Positions 8,872 through 18,207 of a stretch of 64,000 nucleotides of DNA are shown here, one piece after another. Each line of letters opens with the position of its first letter. Position 1 is the stretch's first letter. The position numbers and the translations under genes are program-made. The notes beneath the pieces are model-generated. The model saw nothing but the letters and a program-made list of their open reading frames with translations, had not been told where the DNA came from and ran no database searches. Source of the DNA: Microbacterium commune (GTDB lineage Bacteria; Actinomycetota; Actinomycetes; Actinomycetales; Microbacteriaceae); assembly GCF_014836945.1 (NCBI RefSeq), contig NZ_JACSPX010000002.1, forward strand, positions 26,353-90,352, written 5' to 3'.

Positions 8872-10101
8872 ATGCTCCGCGTGCTCACTGCCGGCGAATC
8901 GCACGGCCCCGAACTCATCGCCATCGTCGAGGGTCTGCCCTCCGGTGTGACGGTCACGGCCGAGGCCATCCAGGCCGACCTCCAGCGTCGCAAGCTCGGT
9001 TACGGCCGCGGCTCGCGCATGAAGTTCGAACAGGACGAGCTGACCATCTCCAGCGGTGTTCGTCACGGTCTCACGCTCGGCAGCCCCATCGCGCTGCGTA
9101 TCGGCAACACCGAGTGGCCGAAGTGGACCGAGGTGATGAACCCGGCGCCCACAGAGCTGACCGAGAAGTCTCGCGGACGGGGCGCCGCGCTCACGCGTCC
9201 GCGTCCCGGCCACGCCGACCTCGTCGGCATGCAGAAGTACGACTTCGATGAGGCCCGACCGATCCTCGAGCGTGCGAGCGCACGCGAGACCGCCGCGCGA
9301 GTGGCCCTGGGCGCCGTGGCGCGCTCGTTCCTCTCCGAGCTCGGCATCCGCCTGGTCAGTCACACGCTCTCGATCGGACCGGTGCGGGCTCCGGAGGGCG
9401 CCGCGCTGCCCACGCCGGACGACGTCGACGCGCTCGACGCCGACCCGCTGCGCTGCTTCGACACTGAGACGTCCGCGCGCATGGTCGAGGAGGTGGACGC
9501 CGCCCGCAAGGACGGCGACACCCTCGGCGGCATCGTCGAGGTGCTCGCCTATGGACTGCCGCCCGGAATCGGCTCGCACGTGCATTGGGACCGCCGTCTT
9601 GACGGCCGCCTCGCGCAGGCGCTGATGAGCATCCAGGCGATCAAGGGCGTCGAGGTCGGTGACGGCTTCGAGACGACCCGTCGCCGCGGCTCGGCGGCTC
9701 ACGACGAGCTGTTCGCCGCCGATGACGGCATCACCCGGGCATCCGACCGCGCCGGGGGGATCGAAGGCGGCATGAGCACGGGGACCGTGCTGCGCATCCG
9801 TGCCGGCATGAAGCCGATCGCCACGGTTCCGCGTGCGCTGCGCACGGTCGACGTCGCCTCGGGCGAGACTGCCACGGCGCACCATCAGCGCTCGGACGTC
9901 TGTGCGGTACCCGCCGCCGGCGTCGTCGCCGAGGCGATGGTCGCCATCGAGCTCGCGAATTCGCTGCTCGAGAAGTTCGGCGGCGACAGCATCCGCGAGA
10001 CGCGACGCAACCTCGAGTCCTACCTCGCGGCGATCCCGGAGTCGCTGCGCACAGCACCCGCATCCGAGGCGGCGCTGCTCGCCCATGATGAGCTCGTCTG
10101 A
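8872..10101 (+). CDS. aroC: Chorismate synthase
   Basis: FMN-dependent elimination that turns 5-enolpyruvylshikimate 3-phosphate into chorismate, the last step of the shikimate pathway. It is 409 residues. Family signatures are [18 protein letters not shown] near the N-terminus, [26 protein letters not shown], and [14 protein letters not shown] with [11 protein letters not shown] in the C-terminal half. ATG 8872 lies 4 nt after aroE. The 3' end overlaps aroK. EPSP synthase (aroA) is not in this window. Confidence 0.97.
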   Translation: MLRVLTAGESHGPELIAIVEGLPSGVTVTAEAIQADLQRRKLGYGRGSRMKFEQDELTISSGVRHGLTLGSPIALRIGNTEWPKWTEVMNPAPTELTEKSRGRGAALTRPRPGHADLVGMQKYDFDEARPILERASARETAARVALGAVARSFLSELGIRLVSHTLSIGPVRAPEGAALPTPDDVDALDADPLRCFDTETSARMVEEVDAARKDGDTLGGIVEVLAYGLPPGIGSHVHWDRRLDGRLAQALMSIQAIKGVEVGDGFETTRRRGSAAHDELFAADDGITRASDRAGGIEGGMSTGTVLRIRAGMKPIATVPRALRTVDVASGETATAHHQRSDVCAVPAAGVVAEAMVAIELANSLLEKFGGDSIRETRRNLESYLAAIPESLRTAPASEAALLAHDELV

Positions 10102-10609
10102 CCATCCGCTGACTCTCGTGCTGGTCGGCCCGATGGCCGCGGGTAAGACGAGTGTCGGCCGCAAGGTCGCGCGACTGCTCGACGTGCCCTTCATCGACAC
10201 CGACAAGCGCATCGCCGCCGAGCACGGTCCCATCCCTGAGATCTTTGCCGAACACGGTGAAGCGCACTTCCGCGAGCTCGAGCGCGAGGCCGTCGCCACG
10301 GCGGTCGCGGAGGGCGGTGTGGTCTCGCTGGGCGGGGGAGCGGTGACGGATGCCGAGACCCGTGCTCTGCTGCACCGGCATCCGGTCGTCTTCCTGACCG
10401 TTACCGCCGAGGCCGTCGAAAGACGCATCGGCGGGGCCAGCCGCCCGCTTCTCGCGGACGAGGAGAACCCGGTGCAGCGGTGGCGCATCATCTTCGATCA
10501 GCGTCGACGCTGGTACGAGGAGGTCGCCGACCTCACCGTCGACACATCACGCAGACCCATGCGGGCACTGGCGGAGGAGATCGCCGCCTGGAGGAGGAAG
10601 CAGCAATGA
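10085..10609 (+). CDS. aroK: Shikimate kinase
   Basis: ATP-dependent phosphorylation of shikimate. It is 174 residues from the first of two adjacent ATGs (10085 and 10088; either could be used). The Walker A loop is GPMAAGKTS, the shikimate-binding segment is [13 protein letters not shown], and the GGGAV motif is present in [11 protein letters not shown]. The lid region contains [10 protein letters not shown]. It overlaps aroC by 17 nt and shares ATGA with aroB. A family with very similar domains is gluconate kinase, but the aro context and the DxD and GGG motifs settle it. Confidence 0.95.
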   Translation: MMSSSDHPLTLVLVGPMAAGKTSVGRKVARLLDVPFIDTDKRIAAEHGPIPEIFAEHGEAHFRELEREAVATAVAEGGVVSLGGGAVTDAETRALLHRHPVVFLTVTAEAVERRIGGASRPLLADEENPVQRWRIIFDQRRRWYEEVADLTVDTSRRPMRALAEEIAAWRRKQQ

Positions 10610-11685
10610 CCACGACCACGATCAGCGTCTCCGGACAGACACCCTATGAGATCACCGTCGGGCGTGACATCCTCGACCGGGTTCATGCGGCTCTCGACCC
10701 GGCGGTTCGCAAGGTGCTCGTCGTGCACCCGCCGACGCTCGGCAAGCGGGCGGCAGAGCTGCGCGAGCGGCTCATGGCGGAGGGCGGTCTCGAGGTGCTG
10801 CTGGCCGAGATTCCGGATGCCGAGGCCGGCAAGCGCATCGAGGTCGCGGCGTTCTGCTGGCAGGTGATGGGCCAGGCCGACTTCACCCGCACGGATGCCG
10901 TGGTCGGCTACGGCGGCGGATCGGTGACCGATGTCGCCGGCTTCGTCGCCGCCACCTGGCTGCGCGGCGTGCAGGTCGTGCAGGTGCCGACCACCGTGCT
11001 CGGCCTGGTCGACGCGGCCGTCGGCGGCAAGACCGGTGTGAACACGGCCGAGGGCAAGAACATGGTCGGGGCGTTCTGGGCTCCCCGCGCCGTCATCGGC
11101 GATCTCGATGAGCTGCAGACACTGAGCGCGAACGAGGCCACGGCGGGGTACGCCGAGGTGGTGAAGGCCGGATTCATCTGGGCGCCGGAGATCCTGGACA
11201 TCATCGAGGCATCTCCGGAGCGGGCGGTCGATCCGACGACCGACGAGTTCCGCCGCACCGTGGAGCTGGCGATCGACATGAAGGCGAAGGTCGTCTCGGA
11301 TGACTTCCGCGAGGCGGGGCTGCGGGAGATCCTCAACTACGGCCACACGCTCGGGCACGCGATCGAGCACGCCGAGCGCTACCAGTGGCGCCACGGAGCG
11401 GCGATCTCGATCGGCATGATGTACGCCGCCGAGCTGTCGCGTCTGGCGGGCCGGCTCTCCGATGCCGGTGCGGACCGGCATCGCACGGTGCTCGAATCGC
11501 TCGGGCTGCCGACCACCTACCGCGCGGGTGCCTGGCCGCAGCTGCTGGCGACCATGCAGCGCGACAAGAAGGCGCGCGGCGGGATGCTGCGCTTCATCCT
11601 GCTCGACGACATCGCCAAGCCCACCGTCGTGCAGGCGCCGGACGAGTCGCTCATGTTCGCCGCATACCAGGAGGTCGTGGGATGA
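10606..11685 (+). CDS. aroB: 3-Dehydroquinate synthase
   Basis: Converts DAHP to 3-dehydroquinate using NAD and a divalent metal. It is 359 residues. The NAD-binding motif is GYGGGSVTDVAGFVAATW, the conserved core is VQVPTTVLGLVDAAVGGKTGVN, and metal-ligand histidines are in NYGHTLGHAIEHAE. The ATG overlaps the aroK stop as ATGA, and the aroB stop overlaps the aroQ start the same way. Gene order and length are typical. Confidence 0.97.
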   Translation: MTTTTISVSGQTPYEITVGRDILDRVHAALDPAVRKVLVVHPPTLGKRAAELRERLMAEGGLEVLLAEIPDAEAGKRIEVAAFCWQVMGQADFTRTDAVVGYGGGSVTDVAGFVAATWLRGVQVVQVPTTVLGLVDAAVGGKTGVNTAEGKNMVGAFWAPRAVIGDLDELQTLSANEATAGYAEVVKAGFIWAPEILDIIEASPERAVDPTTDEFRRTVELAIDMKAKVVSDDFREAGLREILNYGHTLGHAIEHAERYQWRHGAAISIGMMYAAELSRLAGRLSDAGADRHRTVLESLGLPTTYRAGAWPQLLATMQRDKKARGGMLRFILLDDIAKPTVVQAPDESLMFAAYQEVVG

Positions 11686-12122
11686 GCGACGCCCGCCGGT
11701 TGATGCTGCTGAACGGTCCGAACCTCAACCTGCTCGGCACCCGGGAGCCCGACGTGTACGGCACCGCGACGCTGGCCGACGTCGAACAGCTCACCGCCGC
11801 TGCCGCGGCGGACGCAGGATACGAGCTGCGTGCGCTGCAGAGCAATCACGAGGGTGTGCTGATCGACGCGATCCACGCGGCCCGCGAGGACTGCGCGGCC
11901 ATCATCATCAACCCCGGCGGGCTCACGCACACGTCGGTGTCGCTGCGCGATGCGCTGACCGGCGTCGGCCTGCCGTTCGCTGAGGTGCACATCTCGGACG
12001 TGTACGCCCGGGAGAAGTTCCGCCACTTCTCCTACCTCGACGACGTCGCCACCGTGCGCGTCGTCGGCGAAGGCGTCGACGGCTACGCGCGGGCCGTGCG
12101 GGAGCTGGCCGCGCTGCTCTGA
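11682..12122 (+). CDS. aroQ: 3-Dehydroquinate dehydratase, type II
   Basis: Dehydrates 3-dehydroquinate to 3-dehydroshikimate. It is a dodecameric flavodoxin-fold enzyme of 146 residues. Active-site features are LNGPNLNLLGTREP with the catalytic Tyr in DVYG, the catalytic His in SNHEG, and NPGGLTHTSVSLRDA. ATG 11682 overlaps the aroB stop. It is the last gene of the alaS-aro run; downstream an unrelated minus-strand gene separates it from efp. Confidence 0.97.
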   Translation: MSDARRLMLLNGPNLNLLGTREPDVYGTATLADVEQLTAAAAADAGYELRALQSNHEGVLIDAIHAAREDCAAIIINPGGLTHTSVSLRDALTGVGLPFAEVHISDVYAREKFRHFSYLDDVATVRVVGEGVDGYARAVRELAALL

Positions 12123-12127
12123 CCTCC

Positions 12128-12343
12128 GTCGGCCCAGAACGGGCGGGCTCGCGAGCTCAGGTCGGACATCGTTCCATGGTCGATGCGCACCCGTGTCTCG
12201 CCGATGCCGAATGTCGGCCACTGCATGACCACGTCGACGGCTCCGTCGGGTGGCAGCGGCCACACTCGTGGTCGTCGGCGCCAGATCTGCCTTGCACGGA
12301 TCGTGTGGAGAGCAAGCGAACGTGATCCCGATACGGCCTGTTC
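12128..12343 (-). pseudogene. Probable 3' remnant of a conserved hypothetical gene
   Basis: Between aroQ and the HNH gene one minus-strand frame stays open from just after a TAG at 12344-12346 and encodes a protein-like segment, WPLPPDGAVDVVMQWPTFG followed by GETRVRID and RARPFWAD. It has no good start codon or ribosome site, is very short, and would end at the aroQ 3' end. From memory it resembles C-terminal tails of actinobacterial hypothetical proteins (WPLPP..G ... W ... GI..TR..ID). I read it as a decayed or truncated gene; it could also be a chance open frame. Confidence 0.4.
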
Positions 12344-12365
12344 CTATCGCGCCGCGCGTCGGCGG

Positions 12366-13610
12366 CTAAAAGGGTGGTGGCGCGGAGCTGGCGTATCCGG
12401 TGGGGGAGATGACCTGCACCGAGCGATCGGGTCGGGTCCGGTACCGGACGCGCGTGCGATGTCGGATGGTGTGGTCGCGGGGGCAGAGCGGCCGCAGTTG
12501 GGTGAGGTCGGTGGTTCCGCCCGTCGCCCACGGTATGTCGTGGTCGAGGTCGGCGTCGACGGCGAGGCGGGTGCATCCGTCGCGGGAGCAGGTGCCGTGG
12601 TGCAGGGTGAGCCAGTCGCGTTGTGCTCGGGTGGGGCGGTAGGTGCGGCGGTCCATGTCGACGACGACGCCTTTGACCGGGTCGGTGATCACCCGACGGA
12701 AGCCGCGCGCGTCGAGGAAGAGCTGCTTCGCGGTGAGCGGGTCGATGCTGTCGCCGCCGACGATGGAGGCGGACTCGACGGGGACCGGGCCGCCGGCGAG
12801 GAGCTGCACGGGCACGGTGACGAAGACCTTCGTCTGCACCGCCGTGGCGGTGCCGACCCCGCGCAGCCAGGCGCTGAACAGATCGGCGCGGATCTGATCC
12901 CGGGTGCGCCCCTCACGAGTGTCCTTGCGGGTGTGTTTGGCCGTCGCTGACAGGCGCCGCATCGCCGCGACCGCCTCGTGGGCGGGGAGCAGCGCGGTCA
13001 GCCACGACATCCCGTCGCCGGCGGGGGAGACGCTCACGTGCCGGTCGGCCATCGCCCGGGTGTGCCGGCGCGCGGCAGTATCGCCGGTGATCCGGTCGAC
13101 GAGCTTCTTCGCCCGCTGCCGCAGCACCGCCGATGAGCAGGTCAGCACCCACTCGTGCGCGGCACGATCCAGCCGGGCGAGGGCCGCAGCCGCAGCATCC
13201 CGCACCCCCCGCGGCGCGCCCACCGGAGACGCGAGCGGGCCGGCGGCGGTGACGATCACTCCGACGCTGTGCATCGACGCGAACCCGTCGCGGGCGCGCT
13301 GCCACAGCAACGGCAGATCCCGCGCCGCCGTCTCCGCCGTCGAGCACAGCTCCCGTACCCGCTCCTGCGAGATCCGCAACCGCAGCGACAGCTCCAGCAC
13401 CACAGCCCGCTCGGCCATCTGCACGTCGGCGTCGATCGTGTAGATCTCCGGATGCCGACGAGCGAACTCGACCGCCTCCACCACCCGCTGCGCCTGACGC
13501 GCCGCCGACCGGTTCGCATCCACCTCAGAGCACGTCACATCATCCAGAAGCACCCCCAGCACATCACCCGCGGACTGCGGGATCACGCCGAGCTTCTCAT
13601 CGATGACCAT
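12366..13610 (-). CDS. DUF222 / HNH endonuclease domain protein (13E12 repeat family)
   Basis: 414 residues from ATG 13610. The helical DUF222 region fills most of the protein (about 15-300), followed by a C-terminal HNH nuclease module: CSRDGCTRLAVDADLDHD then WATGGTTDLTQLRPLCPRDH, with zinc cysteines C..C and C..H and catalytic HD. Such proteins are abundant and multicopy in Microbacteriaceae and Mycobacterium (REP13E12 in M. tuberculosis). Their role is unproven; mobile-element ancestry is suspected. A frame extension reaches TTG 13640, but a -10 box TATACT sits 6 nt before ATG 13610, which argues for the shorter start. It lies opposite to and between the aroQ and efp genes. Confidence 0.88.
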   Translation of the reverse strand: MVIDEKLGVIPQSAGDVLGVLLDDVTCSEVDANRSAARQAQRVVEAVEFARRHPEIYTIDADVQMAERAVVLELSLRLRISQERVRELCSTAETAARDLPLLWQRARDGFASMHSVGVIVTAAGPLASPVGAPRGVRDAAAAALARLDRAAHEWVLTCSSAVLRQRAKKLVDRITGDTAARRHTRAMADRHVSVSPAGDGMSWLTALLPAHEAVAAMRRLSATAKHTRKDTREGRTRDQIRADLFSAWLRGVGTATAVQTKVFVTVPVQLLAGGPVPVESASIVGGDSIDPLTAKQLFLDARGFRRVITDPVKGVVVDMDRRTYRPTRAQRDWLTLHHGTCSRDGCTRLAVDADLDHDIPWATGGTTDLTQLRPLCPRDHTIRHRTRVRYRTRPDRSVQVISPTGYASSAPPPF

Positions 13611-13616
13611 GACACC

Positions 13617-13622
13617 AGTATA
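13617..13622 (-). promoter_or_regulatory. -10 box of the DUF222/HNH gene, leaderless spacing
   Basis: TATACT, the best consensus -10 in the window, ends 6 nt before ATG 13610. It decides the start choice for the gene. Confidence 0.5.
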
Positions 13623-13685
13623 GAACAAAGATTCGAACAAGGGAAGGGCGACGTCCGGACAGATCGCCCGATCCGGGGCATCCGA

Positions 13686-13691
13686 TAGAAT
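13686..13691 (+). promoter_or_regulatory. Candidate -10 box of efp
   Basis: TAGAAT lies about 75 nt upstream of the efp ATG and would give a leader near 68 nt. No clear -35. It lets efp-nusB be transcribed independently of the aro genes. Confidence 0.45.
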
Positions 13692-13765
13692 CGCTTTTCG
13701 GCCACTTCACTGCGCGCATCCGCGCCCGGCCCTCGAAGCTTCTGAATGAACGGACCCGCATCACC

Positions 13766-14329
13766 ATGGCATCCACCGCAGACATCAAGAACGGCGTCGT
13801 CATCAAGATCGACGGACAGCTCTGGAGCGTCGTGGAGTTCCAGCACGTCAAGCCCGGCAAGGGCGGCGCCTTCGTCCGCACCAAGCTGAAGAACGTCGTC
13901 ACGGGCAAGTCGGTCGACAAGACCTACAACGCCGGCACCAAGATCGAGATCGAGAACGTCGATCGTCGCGACTTCACCTACCTGTACACCGACGGCGACA
14001 GCTTCGTCTTCATGGACCAGGAGGACTACGACCAGATCAACGTCCCCGCGGCCACCGTCGGCGACGCGAAGAACTACATGCTCGAGAACCAGCAGGTGCA
14101 GATCGCGCTGAACAACGGCAACCCGCTGTACATCGAGCTGCCCGCATCGGTCGTGCTCGAGGTCACCTACACCGAGCCTGGCCTGCAGGGCGACCGCTCG
14201 TCGGCAGGCACGAAGCCCGCCACCCTCGAGACCGGCTACGAGATCCAGGTCCCGCTCTTCCTCGAGACCGGCACCAAGGTCAAGGTCGACACCCGCACGG
14301 GTGACTACCTCGGCCGCGTCAACGACTGA
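13766..14329 (+). CDS. efp: Translation elongation factor P
   Basis: Relieves ribosome stalling at polyproline stretches. It is 187 residues with the usual three beta-barrel domains (about 1-65, 66-130, 131-187), including the C-terminal signature [25 protein letters not shown]. The tip of domain I carries Lys32 within KPGKGGAF. An unmodified Lys in a PGKG-type loop is known for actinobacterial EF-P, and no EpmA/EarP-type modification gene is nearby. nusB follows after 2 nt, which is the usual efp-nusB pair. Confidence 0.98.
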   Translation: MASTADIKNGVVIKIDGQLWSVVEFQHVKPGKGGAFVRTKLKNVVTGKSVDKTYNAGTKIEIENVDRRDFTYLYTDGDSFVFMDQEDYDQINVPAATVGDAKNYMLENQQVQIALNNGNPLYIELPASVVLEVTYTEPGLQGDRSSAGTKPATLETGYEIQVPLFLETGTKVKVDTRTGDYLGRVND

Positions 14330-14331
14330 CC

Positions 14332-14742
14332 TTGAGCGCCCGCACCAAGGCGCGCAAGCGCGCCCTCGACATCCTCTTCTCGGCCGACGTGCGCGGCGAG
14401 GAGCTCTCGGTCGTGCTCGCCGCGGCCGCCAAGCGCGCCGCCAGCGAACCGGCTCGCGAAGCCTCGTGGCTGTATGCCCGCGAGATCGTCGACGGAATCA
14501 TCGACAACCGCGATGAGATCGACGAGCACATCACGACCCACAGCAACGACTGGAAGATCGACCGGATGCCCGCCGTCGACCGTGCTCTGCTGCGCATCGG
14601 CACGTGGGAGATCGTCTACAACGACGAGGTCCCGACCGCTGTCGCGATCGATGAGGCCGTCGAGCTCGCCAAGGAGCTCTCCACCGAGGACTCCGGCGCA
14701 TTCGTGCACGGCGTGCTGGCCCGCATCGCCCGTTCCATCTGA
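14332..14742 (+). CDS. nusB: Transcription antitermination protein NusB
   Basis: All-helical RNA-binding protein that with NusE/S10 binds boxA in rRNA leaders. It is 136 residues. Typical segments are KARKRALDILFSADVRG, ASWLYAREIVDGII, DRMPAVDRALLRIGTWEI, and DEAVELAKELSTEDSGAFVHGVLARI. The start is TTG 14332, 2 nt after efp, giving the expected N-terminus SARTKARKRALD. There is no separate ribosome site, so translation is probably coupled to efp. Confidence 0.96.
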   Translation: MSARTKARKRALDILFSADVRGEELSVVLAAAAKRAASEPAREASWLYAREIVDGIIDNRDEIDEHITTHSNDWKIDRMPAVDRALLRIGTWEIVYNDEVPTAVAIDEAVELAKELSTEDSGAFVHGVLARIARSI

Positions 14743-14792
14743 GTCGCAGCCGGCGCTGAGCGCGTGTCGGTGGTGACGGGGAGGATGCTGTC

Positions 14793-17700
14793 ATGAGCTC
14801 TCCCCGTCCCTCCGCCACCGCGCTTCGCGAGCTGGCCGGAGACGGCGGCTATCAGCGCGGCCTCGACTACGCCCGCCGCGGTCGCGTCAGGGACGCGCGG
14901 TGGGATGCCGGGTCGCAGACCCTCGTCGCCGAGGTGTACGGCAGCGAGCGTTCCCCCTACCGCTGCCGGGTGCGCTTCGACGGGCCGCGGATCATGACGA
15001 CCAGCTGCACATGTCCGGTCGTCTCCGCATGCAAGCATGCGATCGCGGCGATCCTCATCGGAGCCGACCCGGATGAGACGCCGGACCAGGCGCCCCTGCC
15101 GCCCGCCGATCCGCCGCGACCGGCGCCCCCGCCGCGAGAGCCGTGGGAGCAGTTCGGTGCATTCGCGCGACCCGTCCCGCAGGCGGCATGGCGCGCCCTG
15201 CTGAGCACGCCTGCCGTGGAGTCGACCACGCTGCCGCTCGCCCTCGGCATCGAGCTGCGGGTGCGTCCGCGCCACACGTTCGAGCGATGGGGGCCCGCCG
15301 CGCTGCAGACGGCGACACCCCGCGACCTCGCCGGCGAACACGGCGAGATCCTGCTCTGCGTCCGGCCGCTCATGCGCAGCGCATCGACCGGTCGATGGAT
15401 TCACGGCGATGCCTCCTGGGACTCGGTACGTCGCTCATCGGGGCGCTTCGATGCCGAGCAGGCGCGCTGGTTCACCGACTTCCTCAACATCGCGCGCGAC
15501 TCGCTGCTCTCGGGCACCGCGGGGGACTGGATCGCGCTCGACAGGGTGGAGACGCCGCTGCTGTGGCAGCACATCGACGCTCTGGCCGGGCTCGGCATCC
15601 CGATCATTCCCACGCAGAAGCACACCGCCGTCCGACTCGCCGAAGACGCGGCGATCGGTCTGCGCATCGACCCGGCCGCGGGCGGTGCGCTCTCGGTCAG
15701 CGTCGATGCGGTCATCGACGCGCACCCGGCTCCGGCGGCGCAGCTGCGGCCGATCGGACGCATCGGACTGTACCGGTGGGAACTCGTGGGATCCGGCGTC
15801 GAGGTGACCATCGCGCGCGTCGGGCTCGCGCCCGCCGTGCTGAACGCCATCAACGCCTCCACGCCGATCGACGTGCCGCCGCACGACCGGGAAGGGTTTC
15901 TTGCCGACGCCTACCCCGCCCTCGCCAGGCAGACGGCCGTGACGGCACCGGATCACCTCGCGCTGCCCGCCCTCGCCGAGCCGGATCCGGTGCTGCGGGT
16001 GGCGTTCCGCAGCGGCCATCGCATCGCATACCGGTTCGAGTGGGAGTACGCCGGTCACGGCACGGTCGCCTTCACCGGCGGCTCGGCGAGCTTCCGCGAT
16101 CCGGATGCCGAGCGAGCCCGCGCTCGTGACATGGAGACGATCTGGGCCGGAGCGACCCGAGACGCGTTCCGCGAGCGTGCCGACCTCGAACATCTCGCCG
16201 CCGCGGAGTGGGCAGCGCACGTTCTGCCGGCGTTCGAGGCGTCGGACGTGAAGGTCGTCGTCACCGGGCGTCGAACCCGCTACCGAGAACTCACCGGCAC
16301 TCCCGAGATCTCGGTCTCGACCGTCGAATCGACCGATCCGGACTGGTTCGACCTCGGGGTGCTCGTGAAGATCGACGGACACTCGATTCCGTTCACCCCG
16401 CTGTTCACGGCCCTGAGCATGCGGCGCACCAAGCTCATGCTCGTCGACGGCACCTACTTCTCGCTCGCGCACCCCGCACTGCAGCAGCTGCGCGAGCTCA
16501 TCGACGAGGCGGGTGCGCTCACCGAGTGGGAGACGGGCCCGCGCATCAGCAGATATCAGACCGCGCTCTGGGAGGACTTCGAAGACCTCGCCGACGAGTC
16601 CGAGCAGGCGGTGGGCTGGCGAACCACCGCCGAGGGCCTGCGCGGAATCCAGCACGTGCCCCGCACCGCGCCGCCCGCGGGCCTGCACGCGCAGCTGCGC
16701 CCCTACCAGCAGCAGGGTCTCGATTGGCTCGCCTTCCTCTGGCGGCACCGGCTCGGCGGCATCCTCGCCGACGACATGGGCCTGGGGAAGACCCTGCAGC
16801 TGCTCTCGCTCGTCGCGCACGCGGTGGAAGAGGGGGAGGGGCGTCCCTTCCTCGTCATCGCCCCCACCTCGGTGCTCGGCACCTGGCGCAGCGAGGCCCG
16901 CCGGTTCGCCCCCGACCTCGGGGTGCGCCTCGTGGAGGGCACCGGGTCTCGGCGTGCCGACGAGATCGGCGCGATGGCAGCCGAAGCCGACATCATCGTC
17001 ACCTCCTACACGCTGCTGCGGCTGGATGCCGAGGAGTATCAGGGCATCGACTGGGCCGGCGTGATCATCGACGAGGCCCAGTTCGCGAAGAACCCGGCCA
17101 CGAAGGTGCACCAGGCGATCGCGCAGCTGCGGTCGGTCGTCACGATCGCCGTCACCGGCACACCGCTCGAGAACAGCCTGACCGATCTGTGGGCGCTGTT
17201 CTCGCTGACCGCACCAGGGCTGTTCCCCTCGAAGCGCCGCTTCCGCGAAGAATACGTGCAGCCCATCGAGCAGGGCAAGGTGCCCGAGAACGAGGAGGGG
17301 GCGCCGTACCGGCAGCGGCGACTCGAGCGGCTGCGCCACCGCATCCGCCCGCTCATGCTGCGACGAACGAAGGAGCTGGTCGCGAGCGACCTTCCCGAGA
17401 AGCAGGTGCAGGAGCTGTTCGTCGACCTGAGCCCCGCACACCGCGCCGTCTACGACACCGTCCTGCAGAGAGAGCGTCAGAAGGTGCTCGGCCTGCTCGC
17501 CGACCTCGACCGCAACCGCTTCATCGTGTTCCGTTCGCTCACCATGCTGAGGATGCTCGCGCTGTCGCCGCGGCTGATCGATCCGGATGCCGATGATGCC
17601 TCGTCCGCGAAGCTGGACGTCCTGCTCGAGCACGTGCATGAGCTGCGTGCGGAAGGACACCGCGCACTGGTGTTCAGCCAGTTCACGTCGTACCTCGAGA

Positions 17701-18110
17701 TGGCCGCTGAGCGGCTGCGCGCCGCCGGCATCGCCTACGACTACCTCGACGGCTCGACCCGACGGCGAGAAGACGTCATCGACGGGTTCCGCTCGGGTGA
17801 TGCCCCGGTGTTCCTGATCAGTCTCAAGGCCGGCGGCTTCGGGCTCACCCTCACCGAGGCCGATTACGTCCTGCTCCTCGACCCGTGGTGGAATCCTGCG
17901 GCCGAGGCACAGGCCATCGATCGCACCCACCGGATCGGGCAGACGCAGCCGGTGATCGTGTACCGACTGATCGCCGCGGGCACCATCGAGGAGAAGGTCC
18001 TCGCCCTGCAGCAGCGCAAGGCGCGACTGTTCACCGCGGTGATGGACGATGAGGCCCTGTTCTCGCAGGCGCTCACCGCCGACGACATCCGCGGTCTGCT
18101 CGAATCGTGA
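14793..18110 (+). CDS. SWIM zinc-finger SNF2-family helicase
   Basis: 1105 residues. N-terminal SWIM zinc finger with ligands Cys72, Cys74, Cys80 and His82 (SCTCPVVSACKH). A long middle region of unknown fold (about 100-620) is followed by a Snf2-type ATPase: Walker A DDMGLGKT (660-667), DEAQ box (760-763), TGTPLENSLTDLW, then the helicase C lobe with LVFSQFTSYLEM and QAIDRTHRIGQTQPVIVYRL. It probably remodels or translocates on DNA or RNA-polymerase complexes, like RapA/HepA relatives; the precise role is unknown. ATG 14793 is 51 nt after nusB with a GGGGAGG about 6 nt before it. It appears monocistronic. Confidence 0.93.
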   Translation: MSSPRPSATALRELAGDGGYQRGLDYARRGRVRDARWDAGSQTLVAEVYGSERSPYRCRVRFDGPRIMTTSCTCPVVSACKHAIAAILIGADPDETPDQAPLPPADPPRPAPPPREPWEQFGAFARPVPQAAWRALLSTPAVESTTLPLALGIELRVRPRHTFERWGPAALQTATPRDLAGEHGEILLCVRPLMRSASTGRWIHGDASWDSVRRSSGRFDAEQARWFTDFLNIARDSLLSGTAGDWIALDRVETPLLWQHIDALAGLGIPIIPTQKHTAVRLAEDAAIGLRIDPAAGGALSVSVDAVIDAHPAPAAQLRPIGRIGLYRWELVGSGVEVTIARVGLAPAVLNAINASTPIDVPPHDREGFLADAYPALARQTAVTAPDHLALPALAEPDPVLRVAFRSGHRIAYRFEWEYAGHGTVAFTGGSASFRDPDAERARARDMETIWAGATRDAFRERADLEHLAAAEWAAHVLPAFEASDVKVVVTGRRTRYRELTGTPEISVSTVESTDPDWFDLGVLVKIDGHSIPFTPLFTALSMRRTKLMLVDGTYFSLAHPALQQLRELIDEAGALTEWETGPRISRYQTALWEDFEDLADESEQAVGWRTTAEGLRGIQHVPRTAPPAGLHAQLRPYQQQGLDWLAFLWRHRLGGILADDMGLGKTLQLLSLVAHAVEEGEGRPFLVIAPTSVLGTWRSEARRFAPDLGVRLVEGTGSRRADEIGAMAAEADIIVTSYTLLRLDAEEYQGIDWAGVIIDEAQFAKNPATKVHQAIAQLRSVVTIAVTGTPLENSLTDLWALFSLTAPGLFPSKRRFREEYVQPIEQGKVPENEEGAPYRQRRLERLRHRIRPLMLRRTKELVASDLPEKQVQELFVDLSPAHRAVYDTVLQRERQKVLGLLADLDRNRFIVFRSLTMLRMLALSPRLIDPDADDASSAKLDVLLEHVHELRAEGHRALVFSQFTSYLEMAAERLRAAGIAYDYLDGSTRRREDVIDGFRSGDAPVFLISLKAGGFGLTLTEADYVLLLDPWWNPAAEAQAIDRTHRIGQTQPVIVYRLIAAGTIEEKVLALQQRKARLFTAVMDDEALFSQALTADDIRGLLES

Positions 18111-18140
18111 GCGGCGCACCGCGGCCATCCCGATAACCAC

Positions 18141-18155
18141 GGCCGGTCACCGGCC
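18141..18155 (+). terminator. Short GC stem after the SNF2 gene
   Basis: GGCCGG-TCA-CCGGCC lies 30 nt after the SNF2 stop. It is a compact 6-bp stem with no U-tract and is a weak terminator candidate. Confidence 0.35.
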
Positions 18156-18174
18156 TCGCCCAGCGAGCGCTCGA

Positions 18175-18180
18175 TACAAT
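18175..18180 (+). promoter_or_regulatory. Candidate -10 box of the MBL-Rieske gene
   Basis: TACAAT lies 27 nt upstream of ATG 18208. It would give a short leader that still includes the GAGGAGAG ribosome site. Confidence 0.45.
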
Positions 18181-18207
18181 CGACGTCGTCCAACCCTGAG
18201 GAGAGAC

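Noticed and set aside
12183..12950. Long plus-strand open frame (255 codons) antisense to the HNH gene
   Set aside because: High GC gives long open antisense frames. It has no ribosome site, no domain sense and Arg/Gly-rich content, while the minus-strand frame has clear DUF222 and HNH motifs.
12123..13760. Insertion sequence or prophage remnant around the HNH gene
   Set aside because: No transposase, integrase, terminal inverted repeat or target duplication was seen; only the HNH gene and a short fragment are supported.
18141..18180. CAGCGAGCG near 18161 as a third copy of the PyrC/TrpC tail repeat
   Set aside because: It shares only about 8 nt with the repeat and lacks the AAGTG and 33-nt periodic parts.
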